DNA from: Bradyrhizobium monzae
GTDB taxonomy: Bacteria; Pseudomonadota; Alphaproteobacteria; Rhizobiales; Xanthobacteraceae
NCBI RefSeq assembly: GCF_021458635.1
Contig: NZ_JAIRDQ010000013.1
Span: forward strand, 124,001-188,000
Length of the DNA stretch: 64,000 nucleotides
Direction: 5' to 3'
Below, piece after piece: positions 33,085-42,583 of the stretch. The notes beneath the pieces are model-generated. The model did no database searches. It was not told the DNA's origin and saw only the letters and a list, made by a program, of their open reading frames with translations. Both the position numbers and the translations under genes were made by a program. Positions within the stretch are counted from its first letter, which is position 1. Each line of letters starts with the position of its first letter.

Positions 33085-34848
33085 GTGACCAATGGCGACA
33101 GCGATCTGCGCATTCGGCCCGGGCGCATACGCAGCACCCAGGCTCCCAAGCCAAAGAGCTTCATCAATCAGGTGTTGCGCGCCGCAAGGAAAGCCGGACA
33201 CTCCTCGGCTCACGTTGCTGGCAGGCGTTCTTCCGCGGGCTATGGGCGCTCGACGTTTGGCCGGGGCCGGCTCGCTTTTGGCCGCAGCCGGTTGTTCAGC
33301 CCGACGCGGCGCGTTGTGGTGAAGGCGCGCATCGTGCGTCACAAGGGACGTTCGTTCCGCTCGGCGCCGCTGACGGCTCATCTTTCATACCTCAAGCGCG
33401 ACGGAGTAACCCGGAACGGCGAGCGGGCCGAGATGTTCGATGCTGGCAGCGATCGAGCTGACGGCGTGGCCTTCGCAGAACGATGCCAGGGTGACCGCCA
33501 TCATTTTCGATTCATTGTCTCGCCCGAGGATGCCGCCGACATGACTGACCTCAGGGCCTTCACCCGTGATCTGGCCAAGCAGATGGAGATCGATCTCGGA
33601 ACGCGGCTCGAATGGGTGGCCGTCGATCACTGGAACACGGACAACCCTCACGTCCATCTTCTCGTTCGGGGAGTCGATGAGACAGGCGCAGACCTCGTGA
33701 TCTCCCGCGACTACATCAGCCGCGGCCTGCGCTCACGCGCCGAGGAGTTGGTCGCCATCGAACTCGGTCCAAGACCGGAGCATGAAATCCGCAATTCGCT
33801 GGAAAGGGAAGTCACTGCAGAGCGATGGACACGGCTCGATCAGGAGATTCGGCTGGCAGCCGACGAAACCGGCTATATCGATCTTCGCCCCGAGAATCCC
33901 GGCAGCTCCGATCCCGAAATCCGGCGCCTGATGGTCGGCCGCCTTCAGCACCTTGAGAAGATGGGCCTTGCTGCGTCAGCTGCGCCAGGGGAGTGGATGG
34001 TCGGGCTCGAGGCTGAACGCAATCTCCGCGACCTCGGCATGCGCGGCGACATAATCAAGACTATGCATCGCGCCTTCGGCGAGCGCGGGGAGGCGCGCGG
34101 GGTTGCCGACTATGTCATCGAAGGTGGACAGCCGACGTCCCAGATTATCGGGCGACTGGTCGATCGAGGATTGCATGACGAATTGACCGGCGAGGCCTAC
34201 GCCCTGATCGACGGAACAGACGGGCGCGCGCACCACGTCCGGTTCCGAGGAATCGAAGCTTTCGAACATGCACCATCCGTCGGCGGTATCGTCGAGGTCC
34301 GGCGCTTCGGTCCGGCCGATGATCCGCGTCCGACATTGGTCCTTGCCGCCCGTTCTGATCTCGATCTTGGAGAGCAGGTCGCCGCGAAAGGCGCCACCTG
34401 GCTCGACCACCGGTTGGTGGAATCCAGCACCATGCCGCTCGCCATGGGCGGCTTCGGTCGCCAGACGCGCGACGCTCTCGAAGCTCGCACCGAGCATTTG
34501 GTTCGGGAAGGTCTGGCGCGGCGGCAGGGCCAGCGCATCACCTTCCAGCGTGATCTCCTGAACACGTTGCGCCGACGCGAACTGGACGAGGTGGCGGCAA
34601 GAATCTCGGCGGAGACCGGCCTGCCCCACGTGAAGGGCGCCGCCGGCGAGCACGTGGCGGGCACGTATCGTCAGCGGTTGACGCTCGCCTCGGGGCGTTT
34701 CGCCATGATCGATGACGGGCTCGGATTTCAGCTGGTGCCCTGGTCGCGCGAGCTCGAGAAAAGGTTGGGCCAGCACGTTGCCGGCACCACGAAGGAGGGC
34801 GGCGGGATCGAATGGAGCTTCGGCCGGAAGCGCGACCTCAGCCTGTAG
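33085..34848 (+). CDS. rlxS: Relaxase RlxS (DUF3363 family)
   Basis: A 587-residue relaxase of the MobP/DUF3363 type found on rhizobial ICEs. The N-terminal third contains the metal-binding HxH in DNPHVHLLVRG near residue 190 and HHFRFIVSPEDAADM near residue 138. A basic, low-complexity N-terminus precedes them. It nicks at oriT and leads the strand into the recipient. The GTG start has GGAG 9 bases upstream. The ORF is intact, but promoter supply may be altered by the IS66 insertion 180 bp upstream. No oriT was identified with confidence. Confidence 0.88.
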   Translation: MTNGDSDLRIRPGRIRSTQAPKPKSFINQVLRAARKAGHSSAHVAGRRSSAGYGRSTFGRGRLAFGRSRLFSPTRRVVVKARIVRHKGRSFRSAPLTAHLSYLKRDGVTRNGERAEMFDAGSDRADGVAFAERCQGDRHHFRFIVSPEDAADMTDLRAFTRDLAKQMEIDLGTRLEWVAVDHWNTDNPHVHLLVRGVDETGADLVISRDYISRGLRSRAEELVAIELGPRPEHEIRNSLEREVTAERWTRLDQEIRLAADETGYIDLRPENPGSSDPEIRRLMVGRLQHLEKMGLAASAAPGEWMVGLEAERNLRDLGMRGDIIKTMHRAFGERGEARGVADYVIEGGQPTSQIIGRLVDRGLHDELTGEAYALIDGTDGRAHHVRFRGIEAFEHAPSVGGIVEVRRFGPADDPRPTLVLAARSDLDLGEQVAAKGATWLDHRLVESSTMPLAMGGFGRQTRDALEARTEHLVREGLARRQGQRITFQRDLLNTLRRRELDEVAARISAETGLPHVKGAAGEHVAGTYRQRLTLASGRFAMIDDGLGFQLVPWSRELEKRLGQHVAGTTKEGGGIEWSFGRKRDLSL

Positions 34849-34880
34849 CTATCTTGTCAATTGCTCGAAAGGTGTTCGGG

Positions 34881-36863
34881 ATGTCCGGAACCAAAATCCT
34901 GTGGGGACAGGTGATTGTCGTCGGCCTGATCGTCTTGCTCGCTATTTGGGGTGCGACCGAGTGGACGGCCTGGCGCCTCGCCTATCAGCCGGAGCTTGGG
35001 CAGCCCTGGTTCGAGTTGTCGGGTTTCAAGATCTATTACCCGCCCGTCTTCTTCTGGTGGTGGTTCGTCTACGACGCCTATGCGCCTCAGGTCTTTGTCG
35101 AGGGTGCCTTCATCGCGGCCTCGGGGACCTTTGTTTCGATCGCGGTCGCGATCGGCATGTCGGTGTGGCGGGCGCGCGAGGCCAAGAATGTCCAGACCTA
35201 CGGCTCGGCGCGGTGGGCCGATCCGCGGGAGGTGCAGGCGGCCGGACTTTTGGGTGGGGACGGGGTCGTGCTTGGTAGGCTGGCGGAGGATTACCTTCGC
35301 CACAACGGACCGGAGCATGTGCTCTGCTTTGCGCCGACCCGGTCCGGCAAGGGCGTTGGCCTTGTTGTTCCTTCCCTCCTCACGTGGCCAGACTCGGCAA
35401 TCGTGCACGACATCAAGGGCGAGAACTGGCAGCTCACGGCCGGGTTTCGGTCCCGACATGGCCGGGTGTTGCTGTTCGATCCGACCAATCCAAAATCGTC
35501 TGCCTACAACCCACTTCTCGAAGTACGCCGCGGCGAATGGGAGGTTCGGGACGTCCAGAATGTTGCGGACGTGCTGGTCGATCCGGAAGGGTCGCTCGAC
35601 AAGCGGAACCACTGGGAGAAGACCAGCCATTCGCTGCTTGTCGGAGCCATCCTGCACGTCCTCTACGCAGAACCTGACAAGTCGCTCGCCGGGGTCGCGG
35701 CCTTTTTGTCGGACCCAAAGCGCCCAATCGAGGTCACGCTGAAGGCAATGATGACAAGCTCGCACCTTGGTGAGCAGGGGCCACATCCGGTTGTCGCCTC
35801 AACCGCGCGAGAACTGCTGAATAAGTCTGAGAACGAACGCTCTGGCGTGCTCTCGACCGCGATGTCGTTCCTTGGACTCTATCGGGATCCGGTGGTGGCG
35901 CAGGTCACGAGCCGATGTGACTGGCGGATCGCGGACCTGATTGCCGATGCTCGTCCGACGACGCTCTATCTTGTCGTGCCTCCGTCCGACATCTCCCGGA
36001 CGAAGCCGCTCATACGTCTCGTGCTCAATCAAATTGGCCGTCGCATCACCGAAGATCTGCAAGCCAAGAACCGGCGCCACCGCGTTCTGATGATGTTGGA
36101 CGAGTTCCCGGCCCTGGGACGTCTCGATTTTTTCGAGTCGGCGCTCGCGTTCATGGCCGGATACGGGATCAAGGCCTTCCTGATCGCGCAGTCGTTGAAC
36201 CAGATCGAGAAGGCCTACGGCCCCAACAATGCGATTTTGGACAATTGCCATGTCCGCGTGAGCTTCGCAACAAACGACGAGCGGACCGCGAGACGCGTTT
36301 CGGACGCGCTTGGGACTGCGACCGAGATGCGAGCCATGAAGAACTATGCCGGCCATCGGCTGAACCCGTGGCTTGGCCATCTGATGGTCTCGCGGCAGGA
36401 GACCGCACGCGCCTTGCTCACGCCCGGCGAGGTGATGCAGCTTCCTCCCACCGACGAAATCGTAATGGTGGCCGGGACGGCGCCGATCCGAGCCAGGAAG
36501 GTGCGCTACTACGAAGATAGGCGCTTTACCGAGCGCATTCTCTCACCGCCAGAGCCGGCCAGGCTGGGGCGGTCTTCCCGGGAAGATAGCTGGTCCAGCC
36601 TCAAGCTCCCCGGGCGGAATGACGCAACCGTCCAGACCGAAGACTCCGAAACCGATGCCGCCAACAGCGGTCTGCGCCGGGAACCCGAGCTTCCTGACCA
36701 CGTCGCCATCGTCAAAGAGACAACCGATGTGACGCCGACAGAAGAGTTTGCCGTCCTGGACGACGACGATGAGGCCGTGCGTCAAGCCCGGCTTCTTCGC
36801 CAGCAGATGCGTGGCGTGGCCCGCCAGGCGGCGCTTGACCCGAACGATGGCATTGATCTCTGA
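34881..36863 (+). CDS. traG: Coupling protein TraG (VirD4 family)
   Basis: A 660-residue type IV coupling protein. Two N-terminal membrane segments (about 6-25 and 60-95) are followed by the Walker A motif APTRSGKGVGLVVPS and Walker B LMMLDEFPALG. It links the RlxS-DNA complex to the Trb channel. An ATG at 34881 fits the family start MSGTKILWGQ; the C-terminus is acidic and variable. It lies between rlxS and the copG gene. Confidence 0.93.
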   Translation: MSGTKILWGQVIVVGLIVLLAIWGATEWTAWRLAYQPELGQPWFELSGFKIYYPPVFFWWWFVYDAYAPQVFVEGAFIAASGTFVSIAVAIGMSVWRAREAKNVQTYGSARWADPREVQAAGLLGGDGVVLGRLAEDYLRHNGPEHVLCFAPTRSGKGVGLVVPSLLTWPDSAIVHDIKGENWQLTAGFRSRHGRVLLFDPTNPKSSAYNPLLEVRRGEWEVRDVQNVADVLVDPEGSLDKRNHWEKTSHSLLVGAILHVLYAEPDKSLAGVAAFLSDPKRPIEVTLKAMMTSSHLGEQGPHPVVASTARELLNKSENERSGVLSTAMSFLGLYRDPVVAQVTSRCDWRIADLIADARPTTLYLVVPPSDISRTKPLIRLVLNQIGRRITEDLQAKNRRHRVLMMLDEFPALGRLDFFESALAFMAGYGIKAFLIAQSLNQIEKAYGPNNAILDNCHVRVSFATNDERTARRVSDALGTATEMRAMKNYAGHRLNPWLGHLMVSRQETARALLTPGEVMQLPPTDEIVMVAGTAPIRARKVRYYEDRRFTERILSPPEPARLGRSSREDSWSSLKLPGRNDATVQTEDSETDAANSGLRREPELPDHVAIVKETTDVTPTEEFAVLDDDDEAVRQARLLRQQMRGVARQAALDPNDGIDL

Positions 36864-36869
36864 GGTCCC

Positions 36870-37298
36870 ATGCGCAACCGCATGAACGTGTATTTCCCGC
36901 CGGAGCTTCTGAAGGAGATCTCCGACCTTGCCGATCGCAAAAACCTGTCGCGATCAGCCATCGTCGAGGCGGCCGTCGTCACGTTTCTGTCACCCGATGG
37001 AGTGGATCGCAGAGAGGCGGCGTTCGCCCGCCGTCTCGACCGGTTGTCCCGGCAAGTGCAGAGACTTGAGCGGGATGTCGGACTGACAGCCGAGACCTTG
37101 GCCCTGTTTGTTCGATTTTGGCTGACGATCACGCCTCCCTTGCCGAACGAAGCCCAGGCCGCCGCTCAGATCAAGGGACGTGAGCGCTTTGAAGGCTTCG
37201 TCGAGACATTGGGCCGCCGCCTGCAAAAGGGCCAAAGCTTCTTGCGGGAGATTCCGGACGATATCGCTCGTGGAGAGCCCGAGGCTTCCGCCAAATGA
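36870..37298 (+). CDS. CopG/ribbon-helix-helix protein between traG and trbB
   Basis: A 142-residue protein whose N-terminus (MNVYFPPELLKEISDLADRKNLSRSAIVEAAV) is a ribbon-helix-helix domain: MNVYFPPELLKEI is the strand-helix and LSRSAIVEAAV the second helix. The rest is helical. It starts 6 bp after traG. In these operons a CopG-like gene is common at this position and may autoregulate the trb genes. Confidence 0.85.
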   Translation: MRNRMNVYFPPELLKEISDLADRKNLSRSAIVEAAVVTFLSPDGVDRREAAFARRLDRLSRQVQRLERDVGLTAETLALFVRFWLTITPPLPNEAQAAAQIKGRERFEGFVETLGRRLQKGQSFLREIPDDIARGEPEASAK

Positions 37299-37450
37299 TT
37301 GCGCCAGCCTTGCTGGCTGCTCCGGCCTTTCTCTTTCTACGCCAGGCTACGACGAAGATGATCGCCTTGTTGCAGGAAGGTCCTTGGTGGTTTTTCTAAT
37401 CATCCCCATCCGAGGGCGTTGCTTTAGCCCTCGATCGGTGGGGGCAGGCA

Positions 37451-38419
37451 GTGGCAATCCATTCTCTTCAGTCGGAGGCGATCTCGCGCGGCGCGCGGAT
37501 GCTCCGCAGCGCGCTGGGGCTCGCCATCGCGCGCTACCTCGAAGACGATGCGATCGTCGAGGTGATGCTGAACCCTGACGGCCGATTGTGGATCGACCGG
37601 CTCTCCAGCGGACTGACTGATACAGGTGAACAACTCTCCGCCGCCGATGGCGAGCGCATCATTCGCCTGGTGGCACATCATGTGGGGGCCGAGGTCCACG
37701 CCGCCGCGCCCCGCATTTCTGCTGAACTCCCCGAGACCGGAGAGCGGTTTGAAGGCCTGTTGCCTCCTGTCGTCGCGGCACCAGCGTTCGCCATTCGCAA
37801 GCCCGCCGTCGCGGTCTTTACGCTCGACGACTATGCCAAGGCGGGCATCATGACGGCCGATCACGCCATGTCACTGCGCCAGGCCGTCGCCTCGCGCAAA
37901 AACATCCTGGTCGCTGGCGGCACATCAACGGGCAAGACCACGCTCACAAACGCATTGCTTGCCGAGGTCGCGAAGACCAGTGACCGGGTCGTGCTGATCG
38001 AGGACACCCGCGAGCTGCAATGCAAAGCACCGAATCTGGTCGCGCTGCGCACCAAGGATGGCGTGGTCTCGCTCTCGGATCTCGTGCGCTCCTCACTTCG
38101 ACTGCGTCCAGACCGCATTCCCATTGGCGAGGTGCGGGGCGCTGAGGCTCTTGATTTGCTCAAGGCCTGGGGAACCGGTCACCCCGGCGGTATCGGCACC
38201 ATCCATGCGGGCACTGCGCTCGGCGCTTTACGCCGGCTGGAGCAGCTCATCCAGGAAGCCGTGATGACCGTGCCGCGCGCCCTGATCGCCGAAACCATCA
38301 ACGTCGTTGCGGTCCTGTCCGGGCGCGGTGCCGAGCGCCGGCTTGCCGAACTCGCGCGCGTCAACGGCCTCGGAGCGGCCGGGGATTACAGCCTTTCACC
38401 AGCAGGAGACTTCACATGA
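37451..38419 (+). CDS. trbB: TrbB, VirB11-like ATPase
   Basis: A 322-residue secretion ATPase with Walker A GGTSTGKTTLTNA near residue 158 and the Asp box VLIEDTRELQ; the conserved HPGGIGTIHA follows. It powers pilus and channel assembly at the inner membrane. The GTG start is preceded by GGGGGCAGGCA. The 150 bp upstream hold no gene. The stop overlaps trbC. Confidence 0.93.
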   Translation: MAIHSLQSEAISRGARMLRSALGLAIARYLEDDAIVEVMLNPDGRLWIDRLSSGLTDTGEQLSAADGERIIRLVAHHVGAEVHAAAPRISAELPETGERFEGLLPPVVAAPAFAIRKPAVAVFTLDDYAKAGIMTADHAMSLRQAVASRKNILVAGGTSTGKTTLTNALLAEVAKTSDRVVLIEDTRELQCKAPNLVALRTKDGVVSLSDLVRSSLRLRPDRIPIGEVRGAEALDLLKAWGTGHPGGIGTIHAGTALGALRRLEQLIQEAVMTVPRALIAETINVVAVLSGRGAERRLAELARVNGLGAAGDYSLSPAGDFT

Positions 38420-38757
38420 GCAATCGAAACATGAGCAATCGAAACCGAGTTCCGCATTGGAGCGTTTCCATCGCCGCGCTGGGTGCGGTCCTGCTCATGA
38501 GTCCGCCCGCCTGGGCCGCCGGCTCCAACATGCCATGGGAGCAGCCGCTCAATCAGATCCTGCAGTCAGTTGAAGGACCGGTCGCCAAGATCATCGCCGT
38601 CATCATCATCGTCGTCACCGGCCTGACGCTTGCTTTTGGCGATTCCTCGGGCGGCTTTCGCAGGCTGATTCAGATCGTGTTCGGGCTTTCGATTGCGTTT
38701 GCAGCCTCGAGCTTCTTCTTGTCGTTTTTCTCATTCGGCGGCGGCGTGGTGGTGTGA
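38416..38757 (+). CDS. trbC: TrbC, pilin (VirB2-like)
   Basis: A 113-residue prepilin with a signal sequence ending near PAWAAGS and two hydrophobic helices (IIAVIIIVVTGLTLAF and IVFGLSIAFAASSFFLSFF). The N-terminus carries a 15-bp tandem duplication, MSNRNMSNRN, so ATGs at 38416 and 38431 are equivalent starts. It is probably cyclised by TraF. Confidence 0.9.
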   Translation: MSNRNMSNRNRVPHWSVSIAALGAVLLMSPPAWAAGSNMPWEQPLNQILQSVEGPVAKIIAVIIIVVTGLTLAFGDSSGGFRRLIQIVFGLSIAFAASSFFLSFFSFGGGVVV

Positions 38758-39020
38758 TGGACGAGCCCGTCGCAGGATTTATCGCGCCGGTGCACCGGGC
38801 TCTGACGGAGCCGATCCTGATGGGCGGAGCACCCCGGTCGGTCGCCATCGTCAACGGGACGCTCGCCGCAGCCCTTGGGCTCGGATTGCGCTTGTGGATC
38901 GCCGGTCTCCTGCTCTGGGCCATTGGGCACGCGGCGGCTGTATGGGCCGCCAAGCGAGACCCCGCGTTCGTCGAAGTGGTGCGCCGTCACCTGCGCGTCC
39001 CAGCCCATCTCAACATCTAG
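38757..39020 (+). CDS. trbD: TrbD (VirB3-like)
   Basis: An 87-residue inner-membrane protein with FIAPVHRALTEPILMGGAPR followed by two membrane spans (residues 27-60). The TGATG overlap with trbC indicates coupling. It is needed for channel assembly. Confidence 0.9.
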   Translation: MDEPVAGFIAPVHRALTEPILMGGAPRSVAIVNGTLAAALGLGLRLWIAGLLLWAIGHAAAVWAAKRDPAFVEVVRRHLRVPAHLNI

Positions 39021-39030
39021 AGCTCTTTCC

Positions 39031-41472
39031 ATGATGAATCTTACGGAATACCGCCGATCGAGCACGCGGCTTGCCGATTTCTTGCCGTGGGCGGCCCTGG
39101 TCGACGCGGGCATTGTGTTGAACAAAGACGGCTCGTTCCAGCGAACGGCCAGATTCCGCGGACCAGACCTCGACAGTGCCGTTCCGGCCGAGCTCGTGGC
39201 CGTGGCCGGTCGTCTCAACAACGCTCTGCGCCGCCTCGGATCCGGCTGGGCCGTCTTTGTGGAGGCGCAGCGCCATTCCGCAGGAGCGTATCCGCCTAAC
39301 ACATTTCCGGACGTCGCATCCGCGCTGGTTGATGCCGAGCGCCGGGCGCAGTTTGAGGAAGAGGGCGCCCATTACGACTCGAGCTATTACCTGACTTTCG
39401 CCTACCTGCCGCCGGCCGAGGATGCGGCCAGGGCGGAGCGGCTTCTTTATGAAGGCAGCAGTCGCACGCCAAGTGCCGACGCGCGCGAAGTGCTCAGCGG
39501 CTTTGTCGATCGAACCGATCGCGTGCTGCAGCTTGTCGAGGGCGTTATGCCTGAATGCGCCTGGCTCGACGACGAGGCGACGCTAACTTACCTGCATTCG
39601 ACGATCTCGACCAAACGGCATCGGGTTCGCGTGCCCGAGATCCCCATGTATCTCGACGCGATGCTCGCTGACCAGCCCTTAACCGGAGGTATCGAGCCGA
39701 TGTTGGGCGCGGCGCACCTGCGCGTTCTGTCCGTCATCGGGTTTCCGACAGCGACCACGCCCGGAATTCTCGATGACCTCAATCGTCTCGCTTTCCCGTA
39801 CCGCTGGTCGACCCGGGCGATCATGCTCGACAAAACGGATGCGACAAAGCTCCTGACGAAAATCCGGCGGCAGTGGTTCGCCAAGCGGAAGTCAATCGCC
39901 GCGATCCTGAAGGAGGTGATGACCAACGAGGCCTCCTCGCTTCTCGATACCGACGCTCACAACAAGGCGATGGATGCGGACGCGGCGCTTCAGGAGCTTG
40001 GTTCGGACCAGATCGGCGAGGCCTTCGTGACGGCGAGCGTAACCGTTTGGGGCCGAGATGCGCGCTCGGCCGACGAGAGATTGCGGCTCGTCGAGAAGGT
40101 CATTCAGGGACGTGACTTCACCTGCATGATCGAGACGGTGAACGCTATCGAAGCGTGGCTCGGCAGCCTGCCTGGACAGGTATATGCCAACGTCCGGCAG
40201 CCGCCCCTCTCGACCCTCAACCTTGCTCACATGATTCCGCTGTCGGCCGTGTGGTCCGGAGAGGCGCGTGATCATCATTTCAACGCTCCGCCCCTGTTCT
40301 TTGGCAAGACGGAAGGGTCAACTCCCTTCCGTTTCGCGCTTCACGTCGGCGACGTCGGACACACGCTTGTGGTTGGCCCGACCGGTGCCGGCAAGTCGGT
40401 CCTGCTGGCGCTGATGGCGCTCCAGTTCCGCCGCTATCCCCAGTCTCAGGTCTTCGCCTTTGATTTTGGAGGCTCAATCCGGGCGGCAGCCCTCGCTATG
40501 GGCGGCGATTGGCACGATCTCGGCGGCGCGCTGTCGCAAGACGCGTCCGAACCGGTCGCGTTGCAGCCATTGGCCTGGATCGACGACACGGCGGAACGGG
40601 CCTGGGCCACGGACTGGGTTGCCTCGATCCTTGCCCGCGAGAAGATCGAGATCACGCCGGAAGCGAAGGATCATTTATGGTCCGCGCTGACCTCCCTTGC
40701 TTCAGCGCGCCTCCCGGAGCGGACCCTGACAGGGCTGTCCGTTCTGCTCCAGTCGACGACCCTGAAACGCGCTTTGCAACCCTATTGCCTCGGTGGGCCC
40801 TATGGGCGGCTGCTCGATGCAGAATTCGAGCGAATTGGCGAGGGGGCGGTCCAGGCGTTCGAGACCGAAGGACTAATTGGAACGGACGCGGCGCCCGCGG
40901 TGCTGGCCTATCTGTTCCACCGCATTGGCGACCGCCTCGATGGCAGGCCGACGCTCATGATCGTCGACGAAGGCTGGCTTGCGCTTGATGACGCGGATTT
41001 TGCCGGCCAGCTCCGCGAATGGTTGAAGACGCTGCGCAAGAAGAACGCGTCTGTGGTGTTCGCCACACAGTCTTTGTCGGACATCGATGGATCTGACATC
41101 GCTCCTGCCATCATCGAGAGTTGCCCGACGCGATTGCTTCTTCCGAACGAGCGGGCGATCGAGCCTCAGATCACCGCGATCTATCGCCGTTTTGGGCTCA
41201 ACGATCGCCAGATCGAGCTCTTGAGCCGCGCGACGCCGAAAAGGGACTACTACTGCCAATCCCGCCGCGGCAACCGCATGTTCGAGCTCGGGCTCGGTGA
41301 AGTCGCGCTCGCCTTTGCGGCTGCATCCTCCAAGACAGACCAGGCCGCAATCGACCGATTGGTCACAGAGCACGGCCGCGAAGCCTTTGTGCCTGCTTGG
41401 CTCCAGCACCGCGGAGCCGGTTGGGCCGTGGACCTCATTCCCAATCTTGGCAATCTGGAGAAGTCGCAATGA
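39031..41472 (+). CDS. trbE: TrbE, VirB4-like ATPase
   Basis: An 813-residue ATPase, the largest Trb component. Walker A is VVGPTGAGKSVLLALMALQF near residue 455 and Walker B is LMIVDEGWLAL, followed by ATQSLSDIDGS. It energises pilus formation and DNA export. The start is ATG 39031, with ATG 39034 next. The stop overlaps trbJ by 4 bp. Confidence 0.95.
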   Translation: MMNLTEYRRSSTRLADFLPWAALVDAGIVLNKDGSFQRTARFRGPDLDSAVPAELVAVAGRLNNALRRLGSGWAVFVEAQRHSAGAYPPNTFPDVASALVDAERRAQFEEEGAHYDSSYYLTFAYLPPAEDAARAERLLYEGSSRTPSADAREVLSGFVDRTDRVLQLVEGVMPECAWLDDEATLTYLHSTISTKRHRVRVPEIPMYLDAMLADQPLTGGIEPMLGAAHLRVLSVIGFPTATTPGILDDLNRLAFPYRWSTRAIMLDKTDATKLLTKIRRQWFAKRKSIAAILKEVMTNEASSLLDTDAHNKAMDADAALQELGSDQIGEAFVTASVTVWGRDARSADERLRLVEKVIQGRDFTCMIETVNAIEAWLGSLPGQVYANVRQPPLSTLNLAHMIPLSAVWSGEARDHHFNAPPLFFGKTEGSTPFRFALHVGDVGHTLVVGPTGAGKSVLLALMALQFRRYPQSQVFAFDFGGSIRAAALAMGGDWHDLGGALSQDASEPVALQPLAWIDDTAERAWATDWVASILAREKIEITPEAKDHLWSALTSLASARLPERTLTGLSVLLQSTTLKRALQPYCLGGPYGRLLDAEFERIGEGAVQAFETEGLIGTDAAPAVLAYLFHRIGDRLDGRPTLMIVDEGWLALDDADFAGQLREWLKTLRKKNASVVFATQSLSDIDGSDIAPAIIESCPTRLLLPNERAIEPQITAIYRRFGLNDRQIELLSRATPKRDYYCQSRRGNRMFELGLGEVALAFAAASSKTDQAAIDRLVTEHGREAFVPAWLQHRGAGWAVDLIPNLGNLEKSQ

Positions 41473-42200
41473 GCCGTCGTCGTCTCGGCCTGGCGATCAG
41501 CATCGTTGCTGTCTCGCTTCTGGCAACCGCGCCCAGCCGGGCGCAATGGATCGTCTTTGATCCCAACAACTACGTCCAGAATGTCCTGACCGCGGCACGA
41601 GAGCTGCAGCAGATCAACAATCAGATCACCTCGTTGCAGAACGAGGCGCAGATGTTGATCAACCAGGCGAAGAACCTGGCAAGCCTGCCATACTCCTCGC
41701 TGCAGCAGCTCCAGAGCTCCATTCAACGCACCCAGCAGCTTCTCAGCCAGGCCCAGCGCATCGGCTATGACGTGCAGCAGATCGATCGGGCCTTCGCCAC
41801 CAGCTACGGACCGGCAACCGCCAGCCAATCCGATTCAGCGTTGATCGCAGGTGCGCAATCGCGCTGGCAGGACTCGGTCGCGGGATTTCAGGACGCACTT
41901 CGTGTGCAAGCCGGCGTTGTCGGAAATCTCGACACAAACCGCATTCAGACCTCGGCACTGGTAAGCTCAAGCCAGGGTGCAAGCGGGGCCCTGCAGGCCA
42001 CGCAAGCCGGGAACCAGATCCTCGCACTCCAGGCAGAGCAGCTCGCCGACTTGACTGCGGCCATGGCGGCGCAGGGCAGGGCTCAATCTCTGGAATCTGC
42101 CCGACGCGCCGCTGCTCAGGACCAAGCTCGCGAGCAGCTTCGGCGCTTTCTTACGAGCGGTCAGGGTTATCAATCCTCCAACGTGCAGATGTTTCATTGA
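41469..42200 (+). CDS. trbJ: TrbJ (VirB5-like)
   Basis: A 243-residue exported protein: signal peptide (LGLAISIVAVSLLATAPSRAQ) then VFDPNNYVQNVLTAARELQQINNQITSLQNE (cited in pieces), and long Gln-rich coiled-coil helices. It is a periplasmic or minor pilus component. Start overlaps trbE as ATGA and stop overlaps trbK as TGATG. Confidence 0.92.
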   Translation: MSRRRLGLAISIVAVSLLATAPSRAQWIVFDPNNYVQNVLTAARELQQINNQITSLQNEAQMLINQAKNLASLPYSSLQQLQSSIQRTQQLLSQAQRIGYDVQQIDRAFATSYGPATASQSDSALIAGAQSRWQDSVAGFQDALRVQAGVVGNLDTNRIQTSALVSSSQGASGALQATQAGNQILALQAEQLADLTAAMAAQGRAQSLESARRAAAQDQAREQLRRFLTSGQGYQSSNVQMFH

Positions 42201-42583
42201 TGAGCAATCAAAAGGCGTTCCAAGCATTGTCGCTCGCCATCACGGCGATTGGCGGAACGGCGCTCATCGTCGCATGCACGATCCAGCTACGCGGTCCGGA
42301 CAAAGTCACGAGTCCGAAGCCATCGAGCGCAACAGCCAGCAGCCAAATGGAATCCGATCTCACCCGCTGCCGTACTGTGACGTCAGAGCATTCTCCGGCG
42401 TATCAGGATTGCCAAAGGATCTGGGCCGAGAACCGGCGCCGGTTCTTCGGCCAAGGGGTGAGCGCGACCGGTTCCGCTGTCAACGATCGAGCCAGCTCGC
42501 CGTTGCTGTCAGCGCCGAAAGATCAGAGCCGAATGCCTCAAGGCGATTCCTCCGTCGCGTCACCCGAGGGAGGTAATCAATGA
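42200..42583 (+). CDS. trbK: TrbK-like lipoprotein (entry exclusion)
   Basis: A 127-residue protein with an N-terminal hydrophobic segment and a lipobox-like LIVACT near residue 25, a Cys pair in the middle (LTRCRTVTSEHSPAYQDCQRIWAENRRRFF, core AYQDCQRIWAENRRRFF) and a disordered tail. This pattern is usual for the alternative TrbK of rhizobial systems, thought to provide entry exclusion. It is coupled to trbJ and trbL. Confidence 0.82.
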   Translation: MSNQKAFQALSLAITAIGGTALIVACTIQLRGPDKVTSPKPSSATASSQMESDLTRCRTVTSEHSPAYQDCQRIWAENRRRFFGQGVSATGSAVNDRASSPLLSAPKDQSRMPQGDSSVASPEGGNQ

